From Haloferax mucosum ATCC BAA-1512 (GTDB taxonomy: Archaea > Halobacteriota > Halobacteria > Halobacteriales > Haloferacaceae): a stretch of 64,000 bases of DNA. This document shows positions 42,091 to 51,265 of the stretch, in pieces (positions within the stretch are counted from its first letter, which is position 1; every line of letters begins with the position of its first letter). The stretch lies in NCBI RefSeq assembly GCF_000337815.1, contig NZ_AOLN01000017.1, forward strand, positions 1 through 64,000, read 5' to 3'. Position numbers and translations under genes: made by a program. The notes under the pieces are model-generated. The model saw only the letters and a program-made list of their open reading frames with translations. It ran no database searches and was not told the origin of the DNA.

Positions 42091-42147
42091 AAGCCTAGGC
42101 CGAGATTTGAACTCGGGGTCTCGTCCTTACCAAGGACGCGCTTTACC
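42091..42147 (-). other. att site (element-borne copy) within tRNA-Thr
   Basis: Matches the left att 30631-30687 except at 42103 and 42113. By the usual tRNA-insertion logic the 3' part of the intact tRNA here came with the element. Confidence 0.85.
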
Positions 42148-42163
42148 GCTAAGCTACCCAGGC
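42092..42163 (-). tRNA. tRNA-Thr (GGT)
   Basis: 72 bases on the minus strand. Acceptor strands GCCTGGG and CCTAGGC pair with one G-U and have discriminator T. The D arm is GCTT/AAGC. The anticodon arm CGTCC-TTGGTAA-GGACG gives anticodon GGT. The T arm is CCGAG-TTCAAAT-CTCGG. No intron. It is the integration site of the element, and its 3' half is probably element-supplied. Confidence 0.95.
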
Positions 42164-42241
42164 ACGCATTCCTTCGTTGTCCGGGTTACTCTTTAGGGGT
42201 TTCGATTCGAAACGACCCGGAACCGTGGTAGCGTATGTCGA

Positions 42242-42919
42242 TTATCGGTCGGCCGTCGAGGTGACCGGGTCGTCGGTCGCGCCGCCGCGGTAGAGTGCCG
42301 CGATGCGCTCGACGGTCGATTCGGAAATCGCCTCCGCCGCCGGGGAGAAGTCCCCGTCGTACGTCTCCGCCAAGCCGGCCGCGTACTCGACGAGTGCGGT
42401 CGGCGGTGGCGAACCGACGGCAGTCGTACCGGCGACGACGGCGAGCGTGCAGATGTTCACCGCTAAGTTACCGTCGAGCGCCGCTCGCTCGGATTCCGGC
42501 GCGGTCCGGAGGCGCGTCTGGTCGCGGCCAAAGGCGCGGACTGTCTCGACGGCGTGGTCGGCCGCCTCGGTGCGAGCGAGGAGGTAGAACCCGCGCGAGA
42601 CCAACACGTCCGCGGCGAGGATTTCTAAGTCGGCGTCGGTGTCATCCTCGGGCGAGTCGAGGTGTGCCCACGGCTCGTCCTGTGCGAGCAAGCGGGTGAG
42701 CCGAAGCCCCTCGTAGATGAGTTGTACTCCGGCGGCTCGGGATGCCATGCCGTTCAGGTCGGCTTTCGGTTCGACAGCCCGCGCGCTCACGAAAGTAAGC
42801 ACCGCCGGCGTCAGGGAGGCGGCGTCGAGGCGTTCGTCCAGCGCCACGCGAAGGGCCTCGGGTTCGATATCGGAGAGGGCCTCGCGCGCGGCCTCACGGG
42901 CTCGCACGGCGTCGTCCAT
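42242..42919 (-). CDS. Hypothetical haloarchaeal protein, DUF7114-like
   Basis: 225 residues, all-helical and acidic, starting MDDAVRAREAAREALSDIE. Segments such as YEGLRLTRLLAQDEPW and ILAADVLVSRGFYLLARTEA recall the helical fold of prenyl synthetases, but no DDxxD motif is present. The family name is from memory and weak. Its start is 61 bases from the divergent enoyl-CoA hydratase start. Seventeen in-frame upstream codons to 42970 run into that promoter and are rejected. Confidence 0.65.
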   Translation of the reverse strand: MDDAVRAREAAREALSDIEPEALRVALDERLDAASLTPAVLTFVSARAVEPKADLNGMASRAAGVQLIYEGLRLTRLLAQDEPWAHLDSPEDDTDADLEILAADVLVSRGFYLLARTEAADHAVETVRAFGRDQTRLRTAPESERAALDGNLAVNICTLAVVAGTTAVGSPPPTALVEYAAGLAETYDGDFSPAAEAISESTVERIAALYRGGATDDPVTSTADR

Positions 42920-42979
42920 CGGCCGAGACTTACGGTTGGGAGGGCAAAGACCTTTGGAAAACCGCGGCACAACGGGCGT

Positions 42980-43693
42980 ATGATACGGACAACGGACGAC
43001 GGCGACCTACGGGTCGTCACCATCGACCGACCGGAGCAACGAAACGCGCTCAGACCGACCGACCTCGAAGCCCTCGACGAGACAATCGACGAAACAGACA
43101 CACCGGTCGTCCTGCTGCGCGGACACGGGCCGGCGTTTTGCGCCGGTGCCGACCTCGATAGCGTCACAGACCTCGACGACGACTCCAGGCTTCCAGACCC
43201 CGAGGGATTCGCCCGGTTAGGCCAGCGTGTCGCCGACACCATCGAATCGTCCGAGTCGGTCGTCGTCGCCGGTATCGACGGCGCGGCTCGCGGCGGCGGC
43301 GTCGAACTGGCGTTGGCGTGTGACGTGCGGGTTGCAACCCCGCGTTCGACACTTGGCGAGCCGGGCGTCCGACTCGGCCTATTCGGCGCGTGGGGCGGGA
43401 CGGTTCGCCTGCCGCGCATCGTCGGCGAGGGTCACGCCCTCGAATTTTCGCTCTCCGGCCGGGTCGTAGACGCCGACGAGGCGCTTCGGATGGGTCTCGT
43501 CTCTCGAATCGTAGACGACCCGCGGAGAGTCGCCGACTCGATAGCTGGCAACGACCACCGATCGCTCCGAATCATCAAACAGCGACTCCGAGACCGCAGT
43601 CCCGACAACGAACGGTTCGAAGCCGAGGCGGCGGGATTCGCTGAACTGCACCGCTCGAATGTCGATGCCATCGCCTCGTCGAGAAGAGACTAG
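42980..43693 (+). CDS. Enoyl-CoA hydratase/isomerase family protein
   Basis: 237-residue crotonase-fold protein. It has RPEQRNALR near the start, the oxyanion-hole segment FCAGADLDSVTD, and the second one, GAARGGGVELALACDVRVA. The usual catalytic Glu region is GEPGVRLGLFGAWGGT. It should act on CoA thioesters, possibly in beta-oxidation or branched amino-acid breakdown. It starts at ATG 42980. The long upstream open frame is not coding. Confidence 0.85.
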   Translation: MIRTTDDGDLRVVTIDRPEQRNALRPTDLEALDETIDETDTPVVLLRGHGPAFCAGADLDSVTDLDDDSRLPDPEGFARLGQRVADTIESSESVVVAGIDGAARGGGVELALACDVRVATPRSTLGEPGVRLGLFGAWGGTVRLPRIVGEGHALEFSLSGRVVDADEALRMGLVSRIVDDPRRVADSIAGNDHRSLRIIKQRLRDRSPDNERFEAEAAGFAELHRSNVDAIASSRRD

Positions 43694-43718
43694 GCTGGTC
43701 GGGGGACCCGGTCGGTGA

Positions 43719-44549
43719 TTAGCGGTCGAGCGACGGCGGCGCGGGCGGCATCGAGCGCTTGTGGGCACTCTGTTCGTACAACTCCACGACGCGTTCGATT
43801 TGCGCTTCGGTGATGTCGAAATTGCGTACTGTCGCGGACGCCGAGAGCGGTCCGTCGATGTGGAGCGCGAGAACCGCATCGATGACGTCGTAGGTCAAGC
43901 CGAGTTCCTTCTCGTCGGTCTGGCCGGACCACATCTCCGCGGATGGCGTCTGCATCACGAGGCCTTCGGGAACGCCGACGTGAGCCGCCAGTTGGCGAAC
44001 CTGCTGTTTGTAGAGGTTGCCGACGGGGTTGCAATCGACCGCTTGGTCGCCGTACTTCGTAAAGTAGCCCGTCATGGCTTCCGCGCGGTTGCCCGTTCCG
44101 AGGACGATGCAGTTCTCGTGGTTGGCGACGAAGTAGTTGAGGACGCCGCGAGCGCGGACGTAGACGTTCCCCGCGGCCATGCGGTCGTTCGCCGCTTCGG
44201 GGAAAGTGTTGAAGAACGTCTCCGCGATGGGCTGGATTTCGACCACGTCGTATGTGATGCCGAGCATCTCGGCGACGGCCTCGGCGTCGCTCATCATATC
44301 TTCGGCGTTGGCCACACTCGGCATGATGAGTCCGTGGAGTCCGTCTTCGCCGAGTGCTTCGACCGCGAGGAAGGCGGTGAGCGTCGAGTCGATGCCGCCG
44401 GAGAGACCGAGGACCGCACCGTCGGCACCCGCGGCCGCGACAGTGTCTCTGATGAACGTCGTGATGTGTTCGCGGTGTGCTTCGAGTTCGGCGTCGGAAA
44501 GGCGCAGGTCGAGGGGCGCGTCTTCCGAGAGAACGTCAACATCCGTCAT
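43719..44549 (-). CDS. nadE: NAD+ synthetase
   Basis: 276 residues. It adenylates nicotinic-acid adenine dinucleotide and amidates it with ammonia. The PP-loop is LGLSGGIDSTL (about residues 48-58). GTGNRAEAMTGYFTKYGD and TPSAEMWSGQTDEKELG are the ATP and NaAD binding segments. No glutaminase domain is fused, so it is the ammonia-dependent short type. It is a single gene. Confidence 0.95.
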   Translation of the reverse strand: MTDVDVLSEDAPLDLRLSDAELEAHREHITTFIRDTVAAAGADGAVLGLSGGIDSTLTAFLAVEALGEDGLHGLIMPSVANAEDMMSDAEAVAEMLGITYDVVEIQPIAETFFNTFPEAANDRMAAGNVYVRARGVLNYFVANHENCIVLGTGNRAEAMTGYFTKYGDQAVDCNPVGNLYKQQVRQLAAHVGVPEGLVMQTPSAEMWSGQTDEKELGLTYDVIDAVLALHIDGPLSASATVRNFDITEAQIERVVELYEQSAHKRSMPPAPPSLDR

Positions 44550-44770
44550 GGAATCCGGTTAGGACTGCGAGGCCAAATAGTCACTCGTCGCGCAGACAGG
44601 CTGGACAGGCGTCCACTTTCAAGGTCGCATATCGGGTGAAGCGCTATGTTCAAGTGTCCACGCCGTCTACGGCTTTTTGCTTCACTGCGTGTCGATGTGT
44701 TGTCGAGCGAACGTGAGACAGCGCACGTGTCAGAGCGCAAAACAGTGTGATACACGAAGCAACCGAGTGA

Positions 44771-44841
44771 GCGCCGATGGTCCAGTGGTAGGACACGAGC
44801 TTCCCAAGCTCGTAGCCCGGGTTCAATTCCCGGTCGGCGCA
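44771..44841 (+). tRNA. tRNA-Gly (CCC)
   Basis: 71 bases. The acceptor is GCGCCGA/TCGGCGC with discriminator A, and the D arm is GTCC/GGAC. The anticodon arm CGAGC-TTCCCAA-GCTCG gives anticodon CCC, and the T arm is CCGGG-TTCAATT-CCCGG. All stems pair fully. No intron and no encoded CCA. Confidence 0.95.
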
Positions 44842-44940
44842 TCTTTTGAACGGAACTAGACGAAGAGCCGGAGGCTCTGAGTCCTATGAACACACTCACA
44901 GCGTTCGCATCCCGAACACCGAACGTCCCGCGCCGAGAGG

Positions 44941-45120
44941 TCAGAAAAACAGGTTTTGTACGTCGTCGAACTCGGGCGATTCGGAGCGGAACACCGGCTC
45001 ACGGGCGGTCTGGCGAATCGCGGCGTGGCGTTCGAGGGCCGAGTCGAATTCGAGAATCGCCCGTTCGATGTCGCGGGCGAGGGCGTCGATTTCACCGTGG
45101 AGTTCCTGGTCGTCGGCCAT
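44941..45120 (-). CDS. Small acidic helical protein, 59 aa
   Basis: ATG at 45120 opens a 59-codon frame beginning MADDQELHGEIDALARDIE and ending DDVQNLFF. It is a strongly acidic coiled-coil-like helix with haloarchaeal codon use (Asp, Glu, Ala, Arg), while the other frames here are Ser/Pro/Arg-rich. No family is recognised. Confidence 0.7.
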   Translation of the reverse strand: MADDQELHGEIDALARDIERAILEFDSALERHAAIRQTAREPVFRSESPEFDDVQNLFF

Positions 45121-45170
45121 AACACGCGTAGTTTATCGAGGGGTCGTAAAACGGACTCGGCCGAGACCTG

Positions 45171-45467
45171 TCAGTGCAGGCGTCGGGTGCAGTTCCAACA
45201 GAGACTGAACGTCGTGTCGGGCTCGTTTTCCGCACCGCAGTTCGGACAGATACGCTCGCCGGTCGGCGTGGTCTGCACGCCAGTCTGAGAGCGGTCCTCG
45301 AACGAGGCGGCGATTTCGGGGTGGACGTACCGCTCCGAGCGGTCGGAATCGCGGCCGGAACTGTCTCCGAGTGTCGGCTCCCCGCCGTTGAGCAGGTACC
45401 GGTAAACCAGTAGCTGGAGCAAGGTCAATCCGAGGGCGTAGACGACAATCCAACCCCAGGCGTCCAT
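45171..45467 (-). CDS. Membrane protein with C-terminal zinc ribbon
   Basis: 98 residues. One N-terminal transmembrane helix (WIVVYALGLTLLQLLVY), an acidic/polar linker, then a C-terminal zinc-ribbon CPNCGAENEPDTTFSLCWNC. ATG 45467 (MDAWGWIVV) is preferred because the upstream codons do not look coding. The role is unknown; it lies 50 bases from the small acidic gene on the same strand. Confidence 0.72.
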   Translation of the reverse strand: MDAWGWIVVYALGLTLLQLLVYRYLLNGGEPTLGDSSGRDSDRSERYVHPEIAASFEDRSQTGVQTTPTGERICPNCGAENEPDTTFSLCWNCTRRLH

Positions 45468-45649
45468 CACACATTGACCTACGTTAGCATGATATATCGG
45501 TCCTTCGGTCGTTCCCACGGGGTGCGGCCCTGAAAACGACTCCTGCGGCCGGGTGGTTCGGTCGTGGGTCGCTCACTCGTGTGTGGAGATCGGAAGCGCC
45601 TCGCGGCGTCGAACGCCAGAACAATCAGAATCGGACTGAGGAGGTTGGA

Positions 45650-46567
45650 CTACTCGGTTCGGTGCGGTTGAATTGGTCCGCCGAGGTCGCGGTCGAACTC
45701 ATCGAAAACGTCGATATCGTCCGGGAGCGTGTAGGGAAGTTCGCGCTCGTCGGCGCGGCGTTCGTCGGCGGCGTCGAGCGGTTCGGCCACGTCTTCGAAG
45801 CCGGGCTTTATTTTCACGCTCTTTGCGGGAGAGCCGACCGCGATGTGGTGTGCGGGAACGTCGCCCTGCACGACCGACCGAGCGCCGACGATGGCGTTTT
45901 TACCGACCGAGACACCGGCGTTGACCATCGCGTCGTACGTGATGCGCGCGTCGTCGCCGATGGTGGTGTGATAGTTTCGGACTTCGGTCTGGTCTACGGT
46001 GTCGTGGGCGTGACTGTAGATGTGGACGCTATCCGAAATCGAGACGCGGTCGCCGAGTGTGAGTTTTCCGCGGTCGTCGAGGTGGACGTCGTCGTGGATG
46101 ACCGTGTTGTCGCCGACCGAGATGTTGTGGCCGTACGAGAAGGTGACGCCCTTGAAGATGCGGAGATTGTCGCCCGCCTCCTCGAAGAGGTGGGTTGCGA
46201 GCATCTGTCGGAATCGAAGGGCGAATTCGACGTTGTCTGCCATCGGGGTCGCATCGAACTGCCGCCAGAGCCACTGGAGATGTTTCGACCGCTCGAACGT
46301 CGCGTCGTCTTTGTCGGCGTAGTACTCGGCTTCGAGCGTCGCGTTACACGGGTCGTAGCCCTGCAATCGGACCCGAGTCGCCGGTGAGACTGGCTTGCCG
46401 CTTTGCCACCGCTCCCACGCTTCGCGGTCGCCGAACAAGTCGATGAGCGTGTCCCGAACGACCGTGCAAGTGTCTTCGTCCGACGCGAGACGGTCGTCGA
46501 CCTCGTCGATGAACGCCTGCACTCCGTCTTCGGCGTCCTCCGGGAGCGAAACGTGGACTTTCGTCAT
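45650..46567 (-). CDS. Hexapeptide-repeat acyltransferase
   Basis: 305 residues. The middle (about 135-245) is a left-handed beta-helix of hexapeptide repeats, for example ISVGDNTVIHDDVHLDDRG and VSVGKNAIVGARSVVQGDVP. The end AHHIAVGSPAKSVKI is typical of maltose/galactoside O-acetyltransferases. The N-terminal 130 residues (DTCTVVRDTLIDLFG and beyond) are haloarchaea-specific. The acceptor is probably a sugar or polysaccharide, but not identified. Confidence 0.85.
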   Translation of the reverse strand: MTKVHVSLPEDAEDGVQAFIDEVDDRLASDEDTCTVVRDTLIDLFGDREAWERWQSGKPVSPATRVRLQGYDPCNATLEAEYYADKDDATFERSKHLQWLWRQFDATPMADNVEFALRFRQMLATHLFEEAGDNLRIFKGVTFSYGHNISVGDNTVIHDDVHLDDRGKLTLGDRVSISDSVHIYSHAHDTVDQTEVRNYHTTIGDDARITYDAMVNAGVSVGKNAIVGARSVVQGDVPAHHIAVGSPAKSVKIKPGFEDVAEPLDAADERRADERELPYTLPDDIDVFDEFDRDLGGPIQPHRTE

Positions 46568-46776
46568 TGCGCCACGGTTGGGTTCCGACGTTCAAATGGA
46601 TTCGGTTGTGCAGAGTGGCTACAGACGCTGTACAAGCAATATTCACTGGTTTTAGGAGTCGAAGCAGTGCGGAAAAACAGGAGAACGCACGCGGTCGAGA
46701 GGCGGTGGGTCAAATTGTTCCCAGCCTACGGGAACGAAACACACGGAATAAGTCACCCCGTTCCCTAGGCCCGCGT

Positions 46777-47850
46777 ATGCACTACCGCGAACTCGGCACC
46801 TCCGGTATCGAAGTCAGCGAGGTCGGCTTCGGTGCGTGGGTCGTCGGGACCGACTGGTGGGGCGACCGCTCCGACGAAGACTCTATCGAGATGCTCCATC
46901 ACGCCATCGACCGGGGCATCAACTTCTTCGATACGGGCGACGTGTACGGTCACGGCCACTCCGAGGAGGTCGTCGGCGAGGCGCTCGCCGACTACCGCGA
47001 CGAGGTCACCGTCGCCACCAAAATCGGCTACGACTTCTACAACAACCCGCAGGCTGGCCACGGCGAACTCCCCAAGGAGATTACCGGCGAGTGGGTCCGC
47101 GAGGCGACAGAAAAGAGCCTCGAACGGCTCGACATGGAGTACGTAGACCTCCTCCAACTCCACAACGCGAACGTGGACGAGGTCACGCCCGACGTACTCG
47201 AAGCTCTCGACGAGCTGAAAGAAGAGGGTCTCATCAAGGCCACCGGCTGGGCGCTCGGTCCCTCTATCGGGTGGCTCGCCGAAGGCGACATGGCCATCGA
47301 AGAGGAGTTCGACGCTCTCCAAATCGTCTGGAACGCCTTCGAACAGGACGTTGGCAACCACTTCCTCGACACTATCGAGGAGACCGGTTCCTCCACAAGC
47401 CTCATCGCGCGCGTCCCGCACTCCTCGGGTCTCCTGAACGAACAGGTCCGACCCGAAACCGAACTCGGCACCGGCGACCACCGCGGATTCCGCCCCGACG
47501 AGTGGTACGAAACGGGATGGGAGAAACTCGAAGAACTCCGCTTCCTCGAACGCGACGGCGAGCGAACGATGGCCCAAGCGACCATCGCGTTCCTGCTCGG
47601 CTTCGACGCGACCGCGGCCGTCACGCCGACGTTCCGCACGAAAGACGACATCGACGAGTGGGCCAAAGCATCCGACGTTCCGAAACTCACGGACGACGAG
47701 ATGACCCGCGTTGCCGACCTCTACGAGGATAACTTCGGTATCGACCGCTTCGACGGGATGGACGCTCTCCGTTCCTCCGTCGATGGTGACGACATCCGCG
47801 CCGCCGGACTCGACAAGCGCGTCGCGGAAGGCGCACGCAACGAAGCCTGA
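46777..47850 (+). CDS. Aldo/keto reductase
   Basis: 357-residue NAD(P)H-dependent oxidoreductase. It starts MHYRELGTSGIEVSEVGFG. The catalytic tetrad is visible as the D of NFFDTGDVYG with its Tyr, K of VTVATKIGY, and H of LLQLHN. The TIM barrel closes with QATIAFLLGFDATAAVTPTF in place of the usual cofactor loop. The substrate is unknown. The upstream open frame to 46567 is not coding. It overlaps the following 56-codon gene by one base (TGATG). Confidence 0.9.
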   Translation: MHYRELGTSGIEVSEVGFGAWVVGTDWWGDRSDEDSIEMLHHAIDRGINFFDTGDVYGHGHSEEVVGEALADYRDEVTVATKIGYDFYNNPQAGHGELPKEITGEWVREATEKSLERLDMEYVDLLQLHNANVDEVTPDVLEALDELKEEGLIKATGWALGPSIGWLAEGDMAIEEEFDALQIVWNAFEQDVGNHFLDTIEETGSSTSLIARVPHSSGLLNEQVRPETELGTGDHRGFRPDEWYETGWEKLEELRFLERDGERTMAQATIAFLLGFDATAAVTPTFRTKDDIDEWAKASDVPKLTDDEMTRVADLYEDNFGIDRFDGMDALRSSVDGDDIRAAGLDKRVAEGARNEA

Positions 47851-48020
47851 TGGTTCGTCTGCGAACGGTCCTCGGACTTACCGCCATCGCGCACGTCACG
47901 CTCGCATGGCTGGTTCACCTCGACGCCAAAAAGCGAGGTGACGACGCCGGGAAGTGGGTTATCGCAACACTGTTCACCGGCGTCTTCGGCGTTGCAAAGT
48001 ACGTCGTAGACGGTCGCTGA
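47850..48020 (+). CDS. Small membrane protein, 56 aa
   Basis: MVRLRTVLGLTAIAHVTLAW begins a 56-codon frame with two hydrophobic stretches (VLGLTAIAHVTLAWLV and WVIATLFTGVFGVAKYVV) joined by a charged loop. Its ATG shares a base with the stop of the aldo/keto reductase, so it is translated as an operon partner. No family is recognised. Confidence 0.7.
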   Translation: MVRLRTVLGLTAIAHVTLAWLVHLDAKKRGDDAGKWVIATLFTGVFGVAKYVVDGR

Positions 48021-48315
48021 GTCCCTTCGCCCGCGACTGCGGCTGTGTCGCCCGGCTCGCGGCAGGTTCGTCAGGGGCGAAACGAGAAGCGAACGTCTGT
48101 TTTTCGACTCGAATCAATTCGACGCTGAGAGGCTGAACCGGGAGACCGTCCGAATTAAACGAACGCCGCCGAGACTGTTGGGCACCAATAGGCACCTGTT
48201 GACCGCTCTAAAGTGGTATATACCCTACATATAAATCTACTACAGCCTCCGCTGGAAAGACCGTCGGTACGGTCGCTCGAACGCACCACCGCGCGTCGGC
48301 GACGAACTACACACC
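48021..48315. other. Intergenic, promoter only
   Basis: About 295 bases. GTATATACCCTACATATAAATC at 48218-48239 holds TATA-like sequences, about 75 bases before the next ATG. I see no RNA gene or coding sequence here. Confidence 0.4.
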
Positions 48316-48777
48316 ATGTCGAAACCAGAACGACCAACAGTCGGTGAGGAGTCGGAGATGCTGTACAAGGAGTACGCCCTCGGCGTGCGAATTGTCGAGT
48401 ACACCGCGTCCGAGACGGGAGGTCAGCGGTATCGATTCACCGCGCCGGAACACGAGGGAGTCGAATTCGACGACCCGGAACTGGCGACGCTGTACGCAGA
48501 TATCTACTTCGACGTAAACGGCTTTATCGAGGTGGGTACGGGAGAACGTGGCGTCCCACCGGAGGTCATTCAAGCCGGACGCGACACGCTGGCGGCGTAC
48601 TTCCTGACCCAACCGTACGCGGATATCCATTGGGTCGCGTCGTTCTACGGAAAAAAGCGGGCACGCATCGAGCGGTACATCGCGACCGTTCGTCGTCGTG
48701 CACAGGAGATTCGAGATGGTGTCGAGGAACTCGACGACGAACAGCTCGAAGAGACTTTGGTGACAGAATCGGCATAG
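48316..48777 (+). CDS. Hypothetical haloarchaeal protein
   Basis: 153 residues. The N-terminal half is alpha/beta (YALGVRIVEYTASETGGQRY, YADIYFDVNGFIEV). The C-terminal half is one long charged helix (KKRARIERYIATVRRRAQEI). No domain is recognised. A promoter is likely far upstream (TATA-like near 48230). Confidence 0.65.
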   Translation: MSKPERPTVGEESEMLYKEYALGVRIVEYTASETGGQRYRFTAPEHEGVEFDDPELATLYADIYFDVNGFIEVGTGERGVPPEVIQAGRDTLAAYFLTQPYADIHWVASFYGKKRARIERYIATVRRRAQEIRDGVEELDDEQLEETLVTESA

Positions 48778-48918
48778 AGCCGCACCGACCAACAGATACC
48801 TGATTGACAACTCATCCAATGAACAGTATATATCTCACAGAGCGCTCTAGTCCGGTAAATATTACACATTCGAAATAATATAAAATTAAAGGACAGATGG
48901 TTCCGAGAGCACATTTGT

Positions 48919-50964
48919 ATGGTCGAGTTCACTCGACGGAATCTCATGGCAACGTCGGCGGCCGCCGCGCTGGGGGCGAGCGTAGTCGGCGCTGGAAGAA
49001 CGACGGCTGAAGATGTAGACACGTCACGAGCGCCGCTGGTTCGGGGAGATCTCAAGCGCTTTTCGACGACGGCGTTCGGTGCAGAGGTGACCGGTCCGTT
49101 CGTGTTCGGCGACGGAACGCTCTTGTACAGTCTCCAACATCCAGACCGCGAAAATCCGGCACCCTACGACAAGGCGGCCGTCGGTTACTTCTCTGACTTT
49201 CAGTTCTCGTTCGACGGCGACAGCGACTTCGAGGAGTTAGCGACGCCCGAGACGAACGAAGAACGACGGACGGTCCGGTCCGCCGCTGGCGACTACGAGA
49301 TACTGGCCCGCGAGCGCGACCGTATCAACGGCGGAACGGAACTCCTCGGCGTTCCGCAGACTCCCGACGGGACGAACATCACGAGCGAAAACTTCAGCGG
49401 GTCGCAGTACGCCGACGCGGGCTACACTCCCGACTGCAACCAGTTCGTCGCCACGAACGACGAGGGCACCGAGGGCTACCTGTTTACCAACTGGGAGGCG
49501 AGTCCGGGCAACGTCTCGCGGATTCCGCTCAGCCAGACCGAAGACGGCGAGTGGGAAGCCGACCTCGAAAACGCACGCAACCTCGCAAACACTGCGGCGC
49601 TCCGCGAACTCGGCGGCACTCGAATCAACTGTTACGGCGACCTGAGTCCGTGGGAGACGATGCTCTCCGCAGAGGAGAACTACGGTCACCCACGCGTCGC
49701 CCTGACCGCTTCGGTTGGTGATATCGTCGAACAGGGGACCGGCAAGGGTCTCCGCGGTGCACACGAATTTTGGAACCGGCCCAACCCGAGCCAGATTCAA
49801 AGCGCAGTCGAATCGTACTACGACGACGCGTGGAACGTCCAAGGGTACTGGGCTATCACCGGCGTCGAACATCTGGCGTACTACCTCGGCGCGGACCCCG
49901 TAGACCAGTCCGCCGGCGGCAAAAACGACCTGACGCCCATCGGTGACGAGTACCCGAACCCGTACCGCTACGGCTACATCGTCGATTTCCGCGACCCCGC
50001 CGCCGAGACACCCGAACCGGTCAAATACTACGTCATGGGCCGGGCCGCGTGGGAGTGTCCCGACGTGCAGTCCGACGAGCGAACGGTCTATCTCGCCTCA
50101 GACGGCGACAGCAAGGGAATCTACAAGTTCGTCGCCGACCGGCCGATTCCGAGTTACGACGACCCGATGGACGTCGCCGGCACGCTCTACGCACCGTACG
50201 TGACGAACAGAGACGCCGCGGTCGAACGCCCGGCGGCCGACGTGGACCTCGAAATCGAATGGGTCGAACTCGGCTACGCGAGCAACGCCGAAGTCGAGTC
50301 GTGGATTGCGGAGTACGACGACATCACACAGGTCGAGTATCTCGAAACCCACACCGACTGGATGGACGGCGACGAGGTGACCCCCGAGATTCTCGAAGCG
50401 GCCGACAAGGCCGTCATCGAAGGCGGCAACCGCGATTACGTCACCGACGAGGAAATCGTCGAGTGGGCCGACCAGTACGAAACCCGCGGTCCCGACGGCG
50501 TGGACGAAGCGCTCCGTCGCGTCCCGTTCATCGAAACCCGCGCGGCCGCGAAGGAAATCGGCGCGACCATCGAGTTCAACAAGGCCGAAGGAATCGACAG
50601 CGTCGAAGCGGCCGCTCCCGGCGACTACGTCTACTTCGGCATCTCGGAACTCAACGACGACATGTCGAACGAGATGGGGACGCTCCAAGTCGAGCGCGTC
50701 GATGGCGGCGTCGTCTACCGCGCCGAACTCGAATCCGACTACAACGTCTCGACGCTCGAACCCGTCATCGTCGGTCCCGACGCCAGCGACCCGGCCGCTA
50801 TCGCCGACGACGCACTCATCAACGTTGACAATCTCTCCGTGCTGGACGACGGCCGCGTGCTCTGTTGTGAAGACGCCGACCAGTTCGGCCGGTCGTACAA
50901 AAACGACTGTCTGTACGTCTATACTCCGGAAGACGGTCTTGGAGACGGCGACGGTCCGCGCTGA
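48919..50964 (+). CDS. PhoX-family alkaline phosphatase, Tat-exported
   Basis: 681 residues, DUF839/PhoX type. The signal FTRRNLMATSAAAALGA is twin-arginine, so it is exported folded, probably with its Ca2+/Fe3+ cofactor. Beta-propeller segments include VTGPFVFGDGTLLYSLQHPD, NCYGDLSPWETMLSAEENYG with the Trp-Glu-Thr motif, VYLASDGDSKGIYKFVADRP and VLCCEDADQF. PhoX releases phosphate from organic esters outside the cell. No Pho-box can be seen. Confidence 0.87.
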   Translation: MVEFTRRNLMATSAAAALGASVVGAGRTTAEDVDTSRAPLVRGDLKRFSTTAFGAEVTGPFVFGDGTLLYSLQHPDRENPAPYDKAAVGYFSDFQFSFDGDSDFEELATPETNEERRTVRSAAGDYEILARERDRINGGTELLGVPQTPDGTNITSENFSGSQYADAGYTPDCNQFVATNDEGTEGYLFTNWEASPGNVSRIPLSQTEDGEWEADLENARNLANTAALRELGGTRINCYGDLSPWETMLSAEENYGHPRVALTASVGDIVEQGTGKGLRGAHEFWNRPNPSQIQSAVESYYDDAWNVQGYWAITGVEHLAYYLGADPVDQSAGGKNDLTPIGDEYPNPYRYGYIVDFRDPAAETPEPVKYYVMGRAAWECPDVQSDERTVYLASDGDSKGIYKFVADRPIPSYDDPMDVAGTLYAPYVTNRDAAVERPAADVDLEIEWVELGYASNAEVESWIAEYDDITQVEYLETHTDWMDGDEVTPEILEAADKAVIEGGNRDYVTDEEIVEWADQYETRGPDGVDEALRRVPFIETRAAAKEIGATIEFNKAEGIDSVEAAAPGDYVYFGISELNDDMSNEMGTLQVERVDGGVVYRAELESDYNVSTLEPVIVGPDASDPAAIADDALINVDNLSVLDDGRVLCCEDADQFGRSYKNDCLYVYTPEDGLGDGDGPR

Positions 50965-51049
50965 CGACGCGACGAGTCCGAAAGCAAACCGAGGTCACAG
51001 AACCGCTCCAACGACGTGTTTTTGTATCTTAATATACATTTTTTGACCG

Positions 51050-51265
51050 ATGGTTCTCGAACGAATCGGAGCGCCGCTCTCGGAGGGGGTGGCTACGACT
51101 ACCCGAAGTCCGCCGGTTTTTGGATTCGACACCAGTTTCCGGTTCGGGTTGGCGAGGGAGATTGCATCCACAGATACGCGAACCGCGGTTGCGAGTGTGA
51201 CGCAGTTGGACACGTCCGCCGAGGACGTCCGACCAGCCCAGTCGTACGAGGGTGCGACCGAATAA
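51050..51265 (+). CDS. Small hypothetical protein coupled to SHOCT gene
   Basis: 71 residues, polar, starting MVLERIGAPLSEGVATTTRS. No domain is recognised. Support is mainly its TAA, which overlaps the next ATG by one base (TAATG), and a TTAATATAC box about 20 bases upstream. Codon use is moderate, so it could be a spurious frame. Confidence 0.45.
   Translation: MVLERIGAPLSEGVATTTRSPPVFGFDTSFRFGLAREIASTDTRTAVASVTQLDTSAEDVRPAQSYEGATE

Larger units (their letters stand above)
30631..42163. mobile_element. Integrative element in tRNA-Thr carrying defence genes
   Basis: The ends are direct repeats of the tRNA-Thr 3' region (30631-30687 and 42091-42147). A tyrosine integrase lies inside, next to the intact tRNA copy. 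About 11.5 kb in all. The cargo is CBASS genes, a restriction-modification protein, a SWIM protein and small membrane proteins. Composition is more AT-rich in the CBASS part. No replication initiator or structural virus genes are seen, so it appears to be a small integrative (possibly satellite) element. Confidence 0.88.
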
